From the NCBI GenBank assembly GCA_023525975.1, contig CM042028.1:75949501-76013500 (forward strand): a DNA stretch of 64,000 nt. Direction: 5' to 3'. This document shows, one piece after another, positions 48,196 to 59,039 of this stretch. The notes beneath the pieces are model-generated. The model ran no database searches, was not told the origin of the DNA, and saw only the letters and a list, made by a program, of their open reading frames with translations. The DNA is from Smallanthus sonchifolius (Eukaryota > Streptophyta > Magnoliopsida > Asterales > Asteraceae). The stretch's first letter is position 1. Each line of letters begins with the position of its first letter. The position numbers were made by a program, and so were the translations under genes.

Positions 48196-49098
48196 ATGGG
48201 TGTAGTAACTCACGCTGCTTTGCAAACTCTACAAACCACCACATTCAAAACCCATCAAAAAGAGACCATCACGAAATGGAAAAAGCTCGTTCGCAAAACC
48301 GCCAGGAATAATTTTCGGTTGAACATAAAGAGTAAAAACTACTCACTACCCGATTCCATTAAAGGAATGAGCCAATTGAAGTTTTTGAGTATAGCAAGCT
48401 ACAATGATTATCCTTCTAAGCTGCATAATCTTTCATTTATCGCGTGTTTAACCAACCTACAAAATATCAGATTTGAGCACGTATCGATTTCCTCTGTCCA
48501 ACCCATCTTCGCGTTGAAGAATCTAACACAGCTTTCTTTTGTCATGTGCGAGATTGGTGAGGCATTGATGAGTTGTCCGACCGAGTCACCTTACATGCTA
48601 CCCAATCTCAAAACTCTTGAAATAGATATGTGCTATGATCTGAAACAACTGCCATCAGGAATTTGTAATAATCTTGTTAAACTCCAGAAGCTAAGCATCA
48701 CTAACTGTCATGAGCTTGATGTTCTTCCTAAAGAGTTAGGGGGTTTGTCGAATCTTGAAATGTTGAGTCTTCGTTGCTGCACGAAGCTACAAGAATTACC
48801 TGAGTCGATTGGGAGTTTGCATAATCTGAGGTCTATTGATATATCTGATTGTTTGAGTATAAGTGTACTGCCTGAAGAAATGGGTGAACTATGTTGGTTG
48901 AGAGTGCTTAAGATGAACGGTTGTGGAGGGCTGCAAGAACTGCCAATGTCGATGAGTGAGTTGGGGCAGTTAGAAGAAGTGATATGTGATGAAGAGACGT
49001 CGTACTTGTGGATGGATTTTGAAAGCGATCTCCATAACTTGAAGATAAATGTTGTTGAAGATGATCGATTAGAAAGTTTTATGAAAATCGTCCAGTAA
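48196..49098 (+). CDS. LRR protein, truncated helper NLR (ADR1/NRG1-type), 300 aa
   Basis: Helper NLRs of the RPW8 class (RNLs) relay immune signals at membranes. Here only the C-terminal LRR half is encoded. Residues 1-52 show no RPW8 domain I can recognise, and P-loop, MHD and the rest of NB-ARC are absent. From about 53 the repeats run LPDSIKGMSQLKFLSIASYN, ..., LKQLPSGICNN, LQKLSITNCHELDVLPKELG, LEMLSLRCCTKLQELPESIG, LRSIDISDCLSISVLPEEMG, LRVLKMNGCGGLQELPMSMS. The end VICDEETSYLWMDFESDLHN is the usual RNL finish. The ATG at 48196 is chosen because the paralogue at 56970 starts at the aligned position. TATA-like TATATATACATG lies at 48086. The frame is intact, so it may make an LRR-only protein; expression is unknown. 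Confidence 0.75.
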   Translation: MGVVTHAALQTLQTTTFKTHQKETITKWKKLVRKTARNNFRLNIKSKNYSLPDSIKGMSQLKFLSIASYNDYPSKLHNLSFIACLTNLQNIRFEHVSISSVQPIFALKNLTQLSFVMCEIGEALMSCPTESPYMLPNLKTLEIDMCYDLKQLPSGICNNLVKLQKLSITNCHELDVLPKELGGLSNLEMLSLRCCTKLQELPESIGSLHNLRSIDISDCLSISVLPEEMGELCWLRVLKMNGCGGLQELPMSMSELGQLEEVICDEETSYLWMDFESDLHNLKINVVEDDRLESFMKIVQ

Positions 49099-49390
49099 AT
49101 TTTATGCAAGTATAGTTAGATAAAATATATATTGATTATATTTTATTATGTAGAAAAGATTTGTTGTAATAAAAAACTTCAAAAGAAAATACATATATAA
49201 TCCCCTGTTAAATGATGAGAAATGTTATCTTCAAGAAACAAGTGGGTTGAATTAATAAGTTGAGATTAAGACAATTCAAGTGGATGATGTGTGATGAATT
49301 GGTGAATGTATTAGTTATGATAATGTGTGTTTTTGGTATGAAATATGTGTGAAGATTTCCTCCCAATTTCTCATTCCATCATCATCTTCA

Positions 49391-49596
49391 TATTGAATAT
49401 TGAATATTGAATATTGAATATTGAATATTGAATATGATCTTCTATTTTTGTTTATTATCATTGATTGTTATCCTATCCATGTTTAGAGGATTTATTTCCG
49501 GAATGTTTGTTATTGGCTTTCCTATTTATTTTGTATCTTTGATTGAAGGATGATATGTAATAAAAAACTTCCTTTCATCTTTCTTGAATTTCAACA
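49391..49596 (+). repeat. copia 5' LTR with expanded 7-bp terminal repeat
   Basis: Begins with six TATTGAA units and ends TTTCAACA. The 3' LTR has only two units; the 28-bp length difference is exactly four units. Confidence 0.85.
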
Positions 49597-49647
49597 TGGT
49601 ATCAGAGCGGGTTTCGCAAACCTAGCTCTTGATCTCGATTCAGAAAG

Positions 49648-52600
49648 ATGACAGGAGATAACGACCAAAACAAAAATAAAGGTGGAGAAGGTTCTAGTGG
49701 TGGGATCGTGTATGACTCACCCTATTACCTTCATCCATCAGATTACCCCAAACAGCTTCATGTTAATGAAGTCCTTACCGATAATAATTTTGCAGATTGG
49801 AGTCAAGAGATGACAAACTTTCTGTTTGCCAAGAACAAAATTTAGTTCGTCGATGGGACGATCAAGAAACCCGAGAAGTCTTCGAAGGACTACATGTCGT
49901 GGATGAGGGTTGATGCAATGATAAAGGGTTGGTTGACAACCGCCATGGAGAAGAACATACGAAACAGTGTAAAATATGCAGGTACAGCAACGGAAATATG
50001 GACGGATCTGAATGAGCGTTTTGGGAAAGAGAGTGCTCCCAGGGCGTATGAATTAAAATAGAAAATCGCATCTACTCGACAAAGTGGTGCCGCCGTCTCA
50101 ACCTACTTTACCCAGCTACGGTCCGTGTGGGACGAGGCACAATCCATACACCCTTTCCCACGATGTATCTGTGACAAGTGTGAATGTGATATGGGCAAAA
50201 AGATAATCGAACATCAGGAAAAGGAACATCTTTATGAGTTTTTGATGGGCCTAGATCCTGAGTTCACGGTTATTAGGACGCAAATCCTAGCCACAAAACC
50301 GATTCCATCACTTGGAAATGCGTACCACATGGTGGCTGAGGATGAGAGACAGAGAGCGATTTCGGCTGAAGGAAGAACACCATCAGAATCCGCTGCGTTC
50401 AAGGCTGCACAAAGACGTGATTTTTCTTCGGGTCAAAACAGAGAAAAGGGCGGCTCAAGGGCTGTGAAAGAAAACAACGAACACTGCACTTTCTGTGATA
50501 GAGATGGGCATAAGCGTGAGGGCTGTTTCAAGTTGATCGGGTACCCAGAATGGTGGCCCAGGAAGAAAGGAGAAAGGTCGAAAGCCAAAGCCAGTTGTGT
50601 CGAAACCGAAACAAGCCCCATCCCAGGTTTGACAAAAGAACATTATGAACTTTTCTTGAGGCACTTTTCTGGAACAGGTAAAGGCGAGGGTACCAAACCC
50701 GTAGCTAATATGGCTCATAAGGAAGACGACGACGGTGAGTGGATTTTTGATTCGGGTTGCACCGAATATATTACTTTCTTATTAAACACCCTTACAAATA
50801 TGATGCCCACTCCTTTCGAACCCCCTGTTGTTATTCCTAATGGAGAGTCTATCCCTGTCAAAGGAAAAGGGGATTATACTCTTCCAGGCGGAGCAAAGGT
50901 GAAAGGCGTTCTTTATGTGCCAGAATTCAAATGCAATCTTCTTTCTGTTAGTCGCCTTACTCGCGACCTTCAATGTTGCATTACCTTCTTTCCTGAATTT
51001 TGTGTCATGCAGGGACTACAGAGGAGGAACTTGATTGGTGCGGGTAGGTGTGAAGGGGGACTGTACCGAATGAAGATGGCTCAAGTAAGAAAAGCTATGG
51101 CTACCACTGTTGAGACATGGCATAGAAGACTTGGACATGCTTCTAAAGGAAAGCTTGCTAAAATGGATTTTCTCAAAACTAGTGCTATTGATTTGGGTAA
51201 TTTTTGTGATTCATGTTCTAGAGCGAAACATTCTAGACTACCTTTTCCTTCCAGTTTTATTAAAACTAATGCTCCTTTTGATTTGGTTCATTGTGACATT
51301 TGGGGGGGTTATCGAGTACCGTCATATACAAGGGCCAACTATTTTCTTACGATAGTTGATGATTTTAGTAGAGCAGTGTGGACATTTCTCCTTAAATACA
51401 AAAGTGAAGCAAGTCAATGTCTTAAAAATTTTCACAAAATGGTTGAGGTACAGTTTAAGAAACAAATTAAACGGGTTAGGTGTGACAATGGTGGGGAGTT
51501 TACGTCTAACAACATGCAAGAATTCTATAACGAAAAGGGAATTTTATTAGAAACCACATGCCCTCACACTCCCTAACAAAACGGTGTTGTCGAAAGGAAG
51601 CATAGACACCTGCTTGAAACCGCTCGCGCCCTAAGGTTCGGTGCAAATCTTCCAAAAAGATTTTGGGGAGAATGCATCCTGACCGCGGCGTATGTAATTA
51701 ATCGCCTCCCATCCAAGGTTATTAAAAATAAAACTCCCTTTGAGCTAATATGGAATGAAAAACCAGATTATGATTTTTTAAGGGTTTTTGGGTGTCTCGC
51801 CTACTTCAAAAATACCGACACAAACGGAGACAAGTTCGATGAAAGGGGGAAGCCAGGAGTCTTTCTTGGATATCCTCTTAGAACTAAGGGTTATAAAATC
51901 CTTGATCTCGAGACCCGGAAAATAGTGGTTAGTAGGAATGTTATTTTTCATGAAGAGCATTTCCCTTTCAAAACTGCCGGAAAAGAAGGTGACAATGGAA
52001 ATGAGGAACCAATCGTTATCCATGATTGTCACTGTTGTGATGAACCGGTTATTACCCAAACTGAAACCCAAAATCCCACTACACAAGTGGACCATGAACA
52101 AACAAACAATGCTGAGCCCAGTTACAACCCAAGTGCCACAAATGAAAGTGACAAGTTTAATGAAATGGGCCATGTAACTGAAGAGGGGCAGCCCAATATC
52201 AATGAACCTGAAGTGAACGAGACTCATGAAGGAGCCGAAAATCAAAATGAAGGTAGACCCACTCGATCAAGAACCCAGCCTTCAAAATTCAAAGACTTCA
52301 TCGTACACATTCCCCCTTCGGTCAACCACCCGGCTTCGACTTCCAATCAGGTTACCTCCATGGTACACTACCCTATCTCTAATTTTGTCTCTTATGGTAA
52401 ATTTTCCACTAACCACAAAGCTTTCTTGACGGCTATCACTAAAAATGATGAGCCAAAGAATTTCAAGCAAGCTGCACTGGATGCTCGCTGGCGTGAAGCC
52501 ATGCAAAAAGAGATCAAAGCTCTTGAAGAGAATGGAACTTGGACCTTGGTAAGCTTGCCTAAGGGTAAACGGGCGATAGACTCAAAGTGGGTGTACAAAA

Positions 52601-54001
52601 TCAAATTTAAGCCTAATGGTGAGGTCGAAAGGTACAAGGCTCGTTTGGTGGCAAAGGGATTCACACAAATAGAAGGGGTGGATTACCACGATACGTTCGC
52701 ACCGGTAGCTAAGTTAGTCACGGTTCGAACCTTGCTAGCAGTGGGTGTAAAGAAAAATTGGTTTATCGACCAGCTCGATGTAAACAACGCCTTTCTACAC
52801 GGAGACCTAGATGAGGAAGTTTACATGAAGATTCCTCATGGATTTTCTAATGACGGCGAAACTCGAGTTTGTCACTTAAAAAAATCTTTATATGGATTAA
52901 AGCAAGCTTCTCGTAACTGGTATCACAAGCTCACTACTTTTCTCTTGCACTTGAATTTTAGACAGTCCAAGGCCGATCACTCCTTATTCATTTACGAAAT
53001 CGAAAGCATCATGGTGGTCGTCCTCATCTATGTGGACGATGTCATCATTACCGGTAATTGTCTCAAGAAAATTCAAGAAATCAAAACTCAACTTGATGAA
53101 GAATTTAGTGTGAAAGATCTTGGTCCATTAAAATACTTTCTTGGCATAGAGGTTGCCAAGACAAAAGATGGTCTAGTCCTAAGCCAACGCAAGTACACAT
53201 TGGACATCTTGAAGGATTGTGGAAAATTGAGTTGCAAGCCGAGTTCCTTTCCGATTGAGCACGGCTTGAAACTTGACAGAGGTGAAAATGAACCAAGTGT
53301 TGACGCGAACCAAGTGTTGACGCGAACCAGTACCGCCGCTTAGTTGGTCGACTTCTATATCTTCAAGCTACCCGACCAAATATAACCTACTCTGTAAATG
53401 TCTTAAGCCAGTTCGTGGCCGACCCAAGAAGCAACCATCTAGAAGCAGTAAATCGTGTTTTAAGATACTTAAAGGCTACACCAGGTCAAGGCATTCTCCT
53501 TTCTCGTGCAGGAGATACTGCTTTGACTGCTTATTGTGACTCAGACTGGTTGGGTTGTCCGTTCACAAGATGGTCCCGCACTGGATACTTCTTATTGCTA
53601 GGTGGGACTCCCATTTCTTGAAAAACTAAGAAACAATCCGTTGTCTCACGATCTTCAGCCGAAGCCGAATACAGAGCTATGGCGTCCACGGTCAGTGAAG
53701 TCATTTGGGTTCGTTGGTTACTTAGTGAACTTCAAGTTCACATTTCATCGCCCACGCCTCTGTTTTGTGATAATCAGGTAGCCCGTGACATCGCCAACAA
53801 CCCGGTATTCCACGAAAGAACCAAGCATGTTGAGATGGACTGCTATTTTGTGCGAGAACGTGTTGAATCCAAAGAAATAATTCCCATGAAAATCAGCAGC
53901 ACAATGCAGGTTGCAGACTTGCTCACGAAGGGGCTCACATCTCAACAACTTCTTTTTCTTCTTGACAAGATTGACATTGCAAATTTGCACGCTTCATCTT
54001 G
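49648..54001 (+). pseudogene. copia gag-pol, broken by four stop codons and a 17-bp duplication
   Basis: Gag starts MTGDNDQNKNKGGEG with a UBN2-type core. The zinc knuckle CTFCDRDGHKREGC is near 50482. Protease has WIFDSGCTEYIT (50740). Integrase has HRRLGHAS...CDSCSRAKHSR and the DDE core (VHCDIWGG, VDDFSRAVWTFLL, RCDNGGEF; 51110-51510). RT (52430-53200) has LDVNNAFLHGDL and YVDDVIIT. RNase H has YCDSDWLG and SSAEAEYRAM, ending at 54001. Breaks: TAG 49843-49845, TAG 50059-50061, TAA 51574-51576, a tandem copy of 17 bp at 53291-53324 that shifts frame, and TGA 53619-53621. The four stops each differ by one C-to-T or G-to-A change from the residue the family has there, as expected for deaminated methylcytosine in silenced DNA. 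Confidence 0.9.
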
Positions 54002-54009
54002 AGGGGAAA

Positions 54010-54187
54010 TATTGAATATTGAATGTGATCTTCTATTTTTGTTTATTATCATTGATTGTTATCCTCTCCATGTTTAGAGGATTTATTTCTGGAATGTTTG
54101 TTATTGGCTTTCCTATTTATTTTGTATCTTTGATTGAAGGATGATATGTAATAAAAAACTTCCTTTCATCTTTCTTGAATTTCTACA
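54010..54187 (+). repeat. copia 3' LTR
   Basis: Two TATTGAA units, then 98% like the 5' LTR; ends TTTCTACA before the CTTCA duplication. Confidence 0.9.
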
Positions 54188-54269
54188 CTTCAACTATGAT
54201 CATGTGCAACTAATCCATCCATGGTCACATATTGGTGTAGGATTTGCTAATACTTGATGTTCATTTGAA

Positions 54270-54669
54270 CTTAAAGGAAGGTGATGTTAAACGGCTCTGG
54301 GAGGGAATATTAATGAACTCTACAGCCTGTGCGTTCTATGAAGAAGCGAATCATATCGTGGTGTATTGCCCATATGCTAAATATTTGTGCAACCAGGTAT
54401 GCAATCGTTGTAAGATCCCAGTTTTTTCGTTCAAACAAAAAGGGGGCTTCAGGCGGTCTTCCTAACGACATGTTGGTTCACATGGCGAGCTCGAAATGAT
54501 AAGATTTTCAACAAAAGGTCGAATTCCAGTTCAATGGTGTTAGATGAAATCAAGGAGAATACTTTTATTTGGATAAAAAATAACACTCTTTACAGTGGAT
54601 CTCTTGGTTTAATTCTACTTGCTTTTGGCTTGGATATGTTATTTTGTTTGTTGTTATTTTCTTGCTAGT
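54270..54669 (+). mobile_element. LINE 3' fragment (C-terminal zinc-binding region)
   Basis: The frame reads EANHIVVYCPYAKYLCNQVC then NRCKIPVFSF, the C-terminal His/Cys region of plant L1 ORF2. Stops follow. The 3' end continues after the inserted gypsy element at 56602-56626 (TCTTGTTTCTTCGTTAATAAAATT). Confidence 0.6.
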
Positions 54670-54975
54670 AGTACTGATGCAGGAGCATTTTGATGCTATC
54701 TTATTATTTGAATTTTGAATTTTAATTATTTTCCTTTTTATTTTAGTTTAATTTATCTATTGTTAGTCTTATATTTTAGGTTTGTTATTTTGGAGTCTTT
54801 AAATAGGTTGATAAGGATGATTTGAATATTAGTTTTTGATTGAATTTGAATGATAAGAACTTTGTTCTTGGAACCTTTGGTTCGAATTTATGGTCTTTGA
54901 TTAGCTGATCGTTCTTGAGCCATTTGATTGCACCCGAAATTGCATCAGTTGGTATCAGAGCACAGTTGATTATCA

Positions 54976-56058
54976 ATGGCAGAACGTGGAAGGAATCCTC
55001 GTCAAAATCCCCGTAGAAACGCCGACAGAGGCAACGAGGATCACGGGAGAGACCCACGTGATATTGCGGAGATCGCAAGGCTGCAACAACAGGTCCGGGA
55101 TCTGCAGTTGCAACAGGAGGAACGATACGAGGAGACCGAAACTGACACCGTTTTCTGGGATGACGATGGCGGTCACGGAAACCCTTTTGGTCGTCATAAT
55201 CAGTATCGGGAACCATTTGAACAAGATCCTCTTCGAAACATGGGGGTCAAGTTCGATATTCCGGAGTTTGACGGCAGGGCACAACCGGATGATTTCATTG
55301 ATTGGCTTAGCACAGTCGAACGTATTTTTGACCTACGGGACATCCCCGATAGGTATAAGGTAAAACTTGTTGCTATTAAGTTACGTAAATATGCTTCCTT
55401 GTGGTGGGATCACATAAAAAAGAAAAGGAATCAGGAGGGGCGGTCGAAAGTGGAGATATGGGATAAAATGAAAAAATTATTACGCGACAAATTTTTACCA
55501 GTAAATTATCGACAGGAGGCATTTTTAGAATATCACAACCTTTCTCAACGGACCTCAACCGTTGAGGACTTCATTGCTGAGTTTGACAGGCTGCGAATGA
55601 GATGTGGAGCGGAGGAACAAGAAGAACAATTAATCGCAAGGTTTTTAGGGGCATTGCGAACCGACATCTCAGATGTTGTTCAACTCCAACCATATTGGAA
55701 TTTTAATGACGTTTGCAGGTTATCATTGAAGGTAGAGAAACAACTTAAAGCTAAAGGCAGAAGTACCCCATCTAAACTAGGCCCAATCAAAGTCGATGTT
55801 TCTCGTGTTCCTACAACTTCCTCACCGGGGGGCCGGATCAGCCCAATCAAAGCTGATGTCGCAGGGGGCTGGAATAATTCCGCCCCAACTACATCAAGGG
55901 TAACTCGGTGTTTCAAATGCCAAGGGTTAGGCCACTTTGCGAGAGATTGCCCCAATAAACATCTCGTCACCCTCACCGAAGATTCAATACCCGTATATGA
56001 CACAGAAGATGAGAAGGAAGAAGAACCATGTGACGAAGTTATTTATCCGGATTGTTAA
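54976..56058 (+). CDS. gypsy gag protein, intact, 360 aa
   Basis: The ATG at 54976 is 27 bp after the primer site (MAERGRNPRQNPRRN). Residues 30-60 form a Gln/Glu-rich coiled coil (IARLQQQVRDLQLQQEERYE). The retrotransposon gag domain runs about 90-235 with DIPEFDGRAQPDDFIDWLST, YASLWWDHIKKKR and FLPVNYRQEAFLEYHNL. One CCHC knuckle, CFKCQGLGHFARDC, is near 313-326. Acidic tail. No stop or frameshift. It makes the particle shell. The frame ends with a normal stop and no protease or RT follows. Gag of a chromovirus-like lineage. Confidence 0.88.
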   Translation: MAERGRNPRQNPRRNADRGNEDHGRDPRDIAEIARLQQQVRDLQLQQEERYEETETDTVFWDDDGGHGNPFGRHNQYREPFEQDPLRNMGVKFDIPEFDGRAQPDDFIDWLSTVERIFDLRDIPDRYKVKLVAIKLRKYASLWWDHIKKKRNQEGRSKVEIWDKMKKLLRDKFLPVNYRQEAFLEYHNLSQRTSTVEDFIAEFDRLRMRCGAEEQEEQLIARFLGALRTDISDVVQLQPYWNFNDVCRLSLKVEKQLKAKGRSTPSKLGPIKVDVSRVPTTSSPGGRISPIKADVAGGWNNSAPTTSRVTRCFKCQGLGHFARDCPNKHLVTLTEDSIPVYDTEDEKEEEPCDEVIYPDC

Positions 56059-56330
56059 AGGTGGTCGTTGTCTGGATTCGTATTATCAAGCTTATGAAAA
56101 ACTCGATGACGAGTTTTTTTTCGAAGACGGGGAGAAGGAGATAGAGAGAAGGAGACCTAGCAATCCAATAGACCCAAGTGGTACGGGTTCAAAGACATGC
56201 GAAACGAACCATGAAGTTGAACTATTTTGGAGGGTCGTCATGATAATGAATAAAGATCGGGTTGATGTTCCCTTCGATCCAGGTGGTTTTTACAAGACTC
56301 GTGGTCGAGTCTTTTCCAAGAAGAGGAGTA
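56059..56330 (+). pseudogene. residual pol C-terminal linker of the gag-only gypsy element
   Basis: Frames just before the 3' LTR read RPSNPIDPSGTGS and, further on, KTRGRVFSKKRS running into the LTR, resembling the post-integrase tail of gypsy polyproteins. Everything between gag and this tail is deleted. Confidence 0.4.
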
Positions 56331-57212
56331 TGATGCAGGAGCATTTTGATGCTATCTTATTATTTGAATTTTAATTATTTTCCTTTTTATTTTAGTTTAA
56401 TTTATCTATTGTTAGTCTTATCTTTTAGGTTTGTTATTTTGGAGTCTTTAAATAGGTTGATAAGGATGATTTGAATATTAGTTTTTGATTGAATTTGAAT
56501 GATAAGAACTTTGTTCTTGGAACCTTTGGTTCGAATTTATGGTCTTTGATTAGCTGATCATTCTTGAGCCATTTGATTGCACCCGAAATTGCATCAAGTA
56601 CTCTTGTTTCTTCGTTAATAAAATTAAGATGGTATTCAAAGGTCATGGTGGGAACTTGGAATGTTTGATTCACATTCTTAACCCCAAATGACAATCTCAA
56701 ACAAGACGACTTAAATAGTAATCAACTAATAAAAATCGAACCTTTTCAAATATATGAAATCCATGCACTTTTGTAAATTTCGTTCAACTCGCTTCTTTAC
56801 TCGTCTAGGAAGTTTCAATCCCAGATTGCAAGAACTCGTCGATGCTTTGTAACGTCTTTTCTTCTGAAATTTTCTGTCAATTAGATTATATATATATTCT
56901 GAGTTCATTCAATTTCTTCATTCTCAAATTACTTCTTACTAGGGTTTTATCTTCATTGTGTAATTATCAATGGTTGTGATTAGTGAGACTGCTTTACATC
57001 TTGTATTCGATGAATTCTTGAAGGTGAGGTGTTTGATTGGGATAAATGATTCAGAAGGCAAACTACTTTCAATTTCAGATTTTACTACTCATGTGAATGC
57101 TGATTCCAGTTTGTGCATTCTTCTTGGGCTCCCAGGCCTTATCATTCCCTCAAATTGGTATGATGAAATAGCACTTAAAGTTGAAGAATTGACTTTGAAT
57201 ATAAGGAGTAAG

Positions 57213-57568
57213 TGTTGGTTCAGGCCCCAATTAAACACACACTAAAAACTCTCTAAATATTTCTGTGTATTTCACTTTAACAAAAGATTAATAAAACTCT
57301 ATACTCCTACTCCTATTTATAGTTAAAAACAAAACAAACACATGCTAAAAATGCCCCATGTTCTCCTGCTTTCATGCAAACGTACACTTGTTCCAACTTT
57401 CACATGATCCGACCTTAAAACCAGGTCATCCATTTTATCCGGTCAACACCTGACCAATCTTTCTATTATTTGCAACGTGCAGAAAGTAGAAACAAAACTT
57501 GACCCATTTGAATAAAGACACTGCTGACTCGTGACCCGGTACCATGAACGAACCCGATTAATCCAACA
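57213..57568 (-). repeat. solo LTR (356 bp) in the LRR pseudogene
   Basis: GTAAG at 57208-57212 and 57569-57573. Ends TGTTGG / CCAACA. A CTATAAATAGGAG on the minus strand (near 57325) gives the orientation. Probably copia type by size. Confidence 0.85.
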
Positions 57569-57921
57569 GTAAGAACTACTCACTACCCGAGTTCATTAAA
57601 TGAATGGACCAACTGGAGGTTTTGAGTATAACAAGCTACAATGATTATCCTTCTAAGCTGCATAATCTTTCAATGATCGCGTGTTTAACCTGAAGGATTA
57701 ATCTTGATTATAGATAATTATTAATATTAGTTTATTAATTGTTTGGTTGAGTTTCTATTAGACTAGAAGTAAGTTTGTTCATTTATTTGATTATTTAATT
57801 GAGTTTGAGTTGGGTTAGGATTACCATAGGGATTATAAATAGATGGTTAGAGATTAAATATAAAGGGTGGTTTTAGTTTTCAATATTAATAAAAGAGTCG
57901 ATTTTGGTTGAGATCAAATTT

Positions 57922-59039
57922 TGATAGGGTTAAACCAGAATTGGAGAAGAAAAGCTAAGAATTAGGAGAAGAAAATAACTCAAACAATCTGATGATTTCA
58001 TTCATGATTCGATACCAAATATATAATCAAACAAAACACTAAAGACACCCCCAACTAACAATAATAGCCACTAACCCCCTTAACCTAATTGACTAAATAA
58101 TAATAAAAATAAATAAAAATAAAGCGTAACAATACTCCCCACTTAAAAATATTCTTGACCTCAAGAATCACAAATTAACGAAAAAAATATGCAACATCTA
58201 TGGACACTTTGGGTCGACCCGTTCCACGGTGGACGCCATTTAGTTCGAACAATGGCATTCGGGGCTGTGTCAATGAGATGCCACGGTGGATGCCATTCAC
58301 GCCTATCGGTTGCATCGCCTATCGGTGTCGATTCTTCCTTTGCGAACATCGGTTTCGTCGTCACTGATGGTGCGGTTTTTGAAAATGGTACGGGTGTAAT
58401 TGTTAGCCTTCGTTTCGGACGTGGGCTTGGAGAGGTTGAAGGGGATGCTCGCGTAGATTTTTGGGCAATTTTTGGTGCAACTTTGATGGATGTTACGGGT
58501 TGTGGAACTATTTTAGTTGTAGGCAGAGCAAGATGTGGTTTGGTTTTCTTGGCTATATTTGGTGTAGACGACACGGGTAATGTGGGTGACGCGGCTGAAG
58601 CTGGTTTCTGCTTCGATCCGGTTGGATCCAATCCTAGTGCCACCATTATCTGTTCCTGTTGTTTCATCGCCTGCTCCTGTTGTTTCATGATGACATTTAG
58701 GGTTGCCCGGAGGTCAGAAATCGTGTTGTCGTGATCCTTAAGAGCCCTGCCTACATCTTGATTACGGGGGTTCGTCATGGTAGCGGTAGCGAATCCGATT
58801 AAGATCGCCTGGAGAAAGCTCTGATACCCTTGATAGGGTTAAACCAGAATTGGAGAAGAAAAACTAAGAATTAGAAGAAGAAAATAACTCAAACAATCTG
58901 ATGATTTCATTCATGATTCGATACCAAATATATAATCAAATAAAATACTAAAGACACCCCAACTAACAATAATAGCCACTAACCCCCTTAACCTAATTGA
59001 CTAAATAATAATAAAAATAAATAAAAATAAAACGTAACA
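57922..59039 (-). mobile_element. short non-autonomous LTR retrotransposon with one ORF (copy 2), nested in an LTR
   Basis: AATTT at 57917-57921 and 59040-59044. LTRs 57922-58131 and 58831-59039. Same family as 26876-28034: both start TGATAGGGTTAAACCAG, end GTAACA, and carry the same ORF and the GGTATCAGAG primer site (58828-58819, minus). It lies within the left LTR of the element at 57691. Confidence 0.88.
58161..58778 (-). CDS. ORF of the short LTR element, copy 2 (205 aa), unknown function
   Basis: Starts MTNPRNQDVGRALKDHD. Shares MKQQEQAMKQQEQIMVALGL, the KIVPQPVTSIKVAPK block and the Trp-rich REWHPPW...WRPPWNGST tail with the ORF at 27125-27784. Length differences between the two copies are whole codons and neither has a stop. 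No catalytic or zinc-binding motif; possibly a shortened gag. Confidence 0.6.
   Translation of the reverse strand: MTNPRNQDVGRALKDHDNTISDLRATLNVIMKQQEQAMKQQEQIMVALGLDPTGSKQKPASAASPTLPVSSTPNIAKKTKPHLALPTTKIVPQPVTSIKVAPKIAQKSTRASPSTSPSPRPKRRLTITPVPFSKTAPSVTTKPMFAKEESTPIGDATDRREWHPPWHLIDTAPNAIVRTKWRPPWNGSTQSVHRCCIFFSLICDS

Larger units (their letters stand above)
49391..54187 (+). mobile_element. Ty1/copia retrotransposon, Ale/Retrofit-like, coding frame broken
   Basis: CTTCA target duplication at 49386-49390 and 54188-54192. LTRs 49391-49596 and 54010-54187, primer site TGGTATCAGAGC at 49597-49608, purine tract GAGGGGAAA just before the 3' LTR. Gag-pol is one frame with the copia order protease-integrase-RT-RNase H. 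About four LTR substitutions in 178 aligned bases point to an insertion that is not very old. Both LTRs start TATTGAA rather than the canonical TG. Confidence 0.9.
54675..56596 (+). mobile_element. gypsy-type LTR element with gag but no pol (TR-GAG-like)
   Basis: AGTAC duplication at 54670-54674 and 56597-56601. LTRs 54675-54947 and 56331-56596, starting TGATGCAGGAGC and ending AATTGCATCA, differing by a 7-bp repeat unit and few bases. Primer site TTGGTATCAGAGCAC at 54949. Purine tract AAGAAGAGGAG before the 3' LTR. Between gag and the 3' LTR only about 270 bp of pol tail remains. It would depend on pol from another element. Confidence 0.9.
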
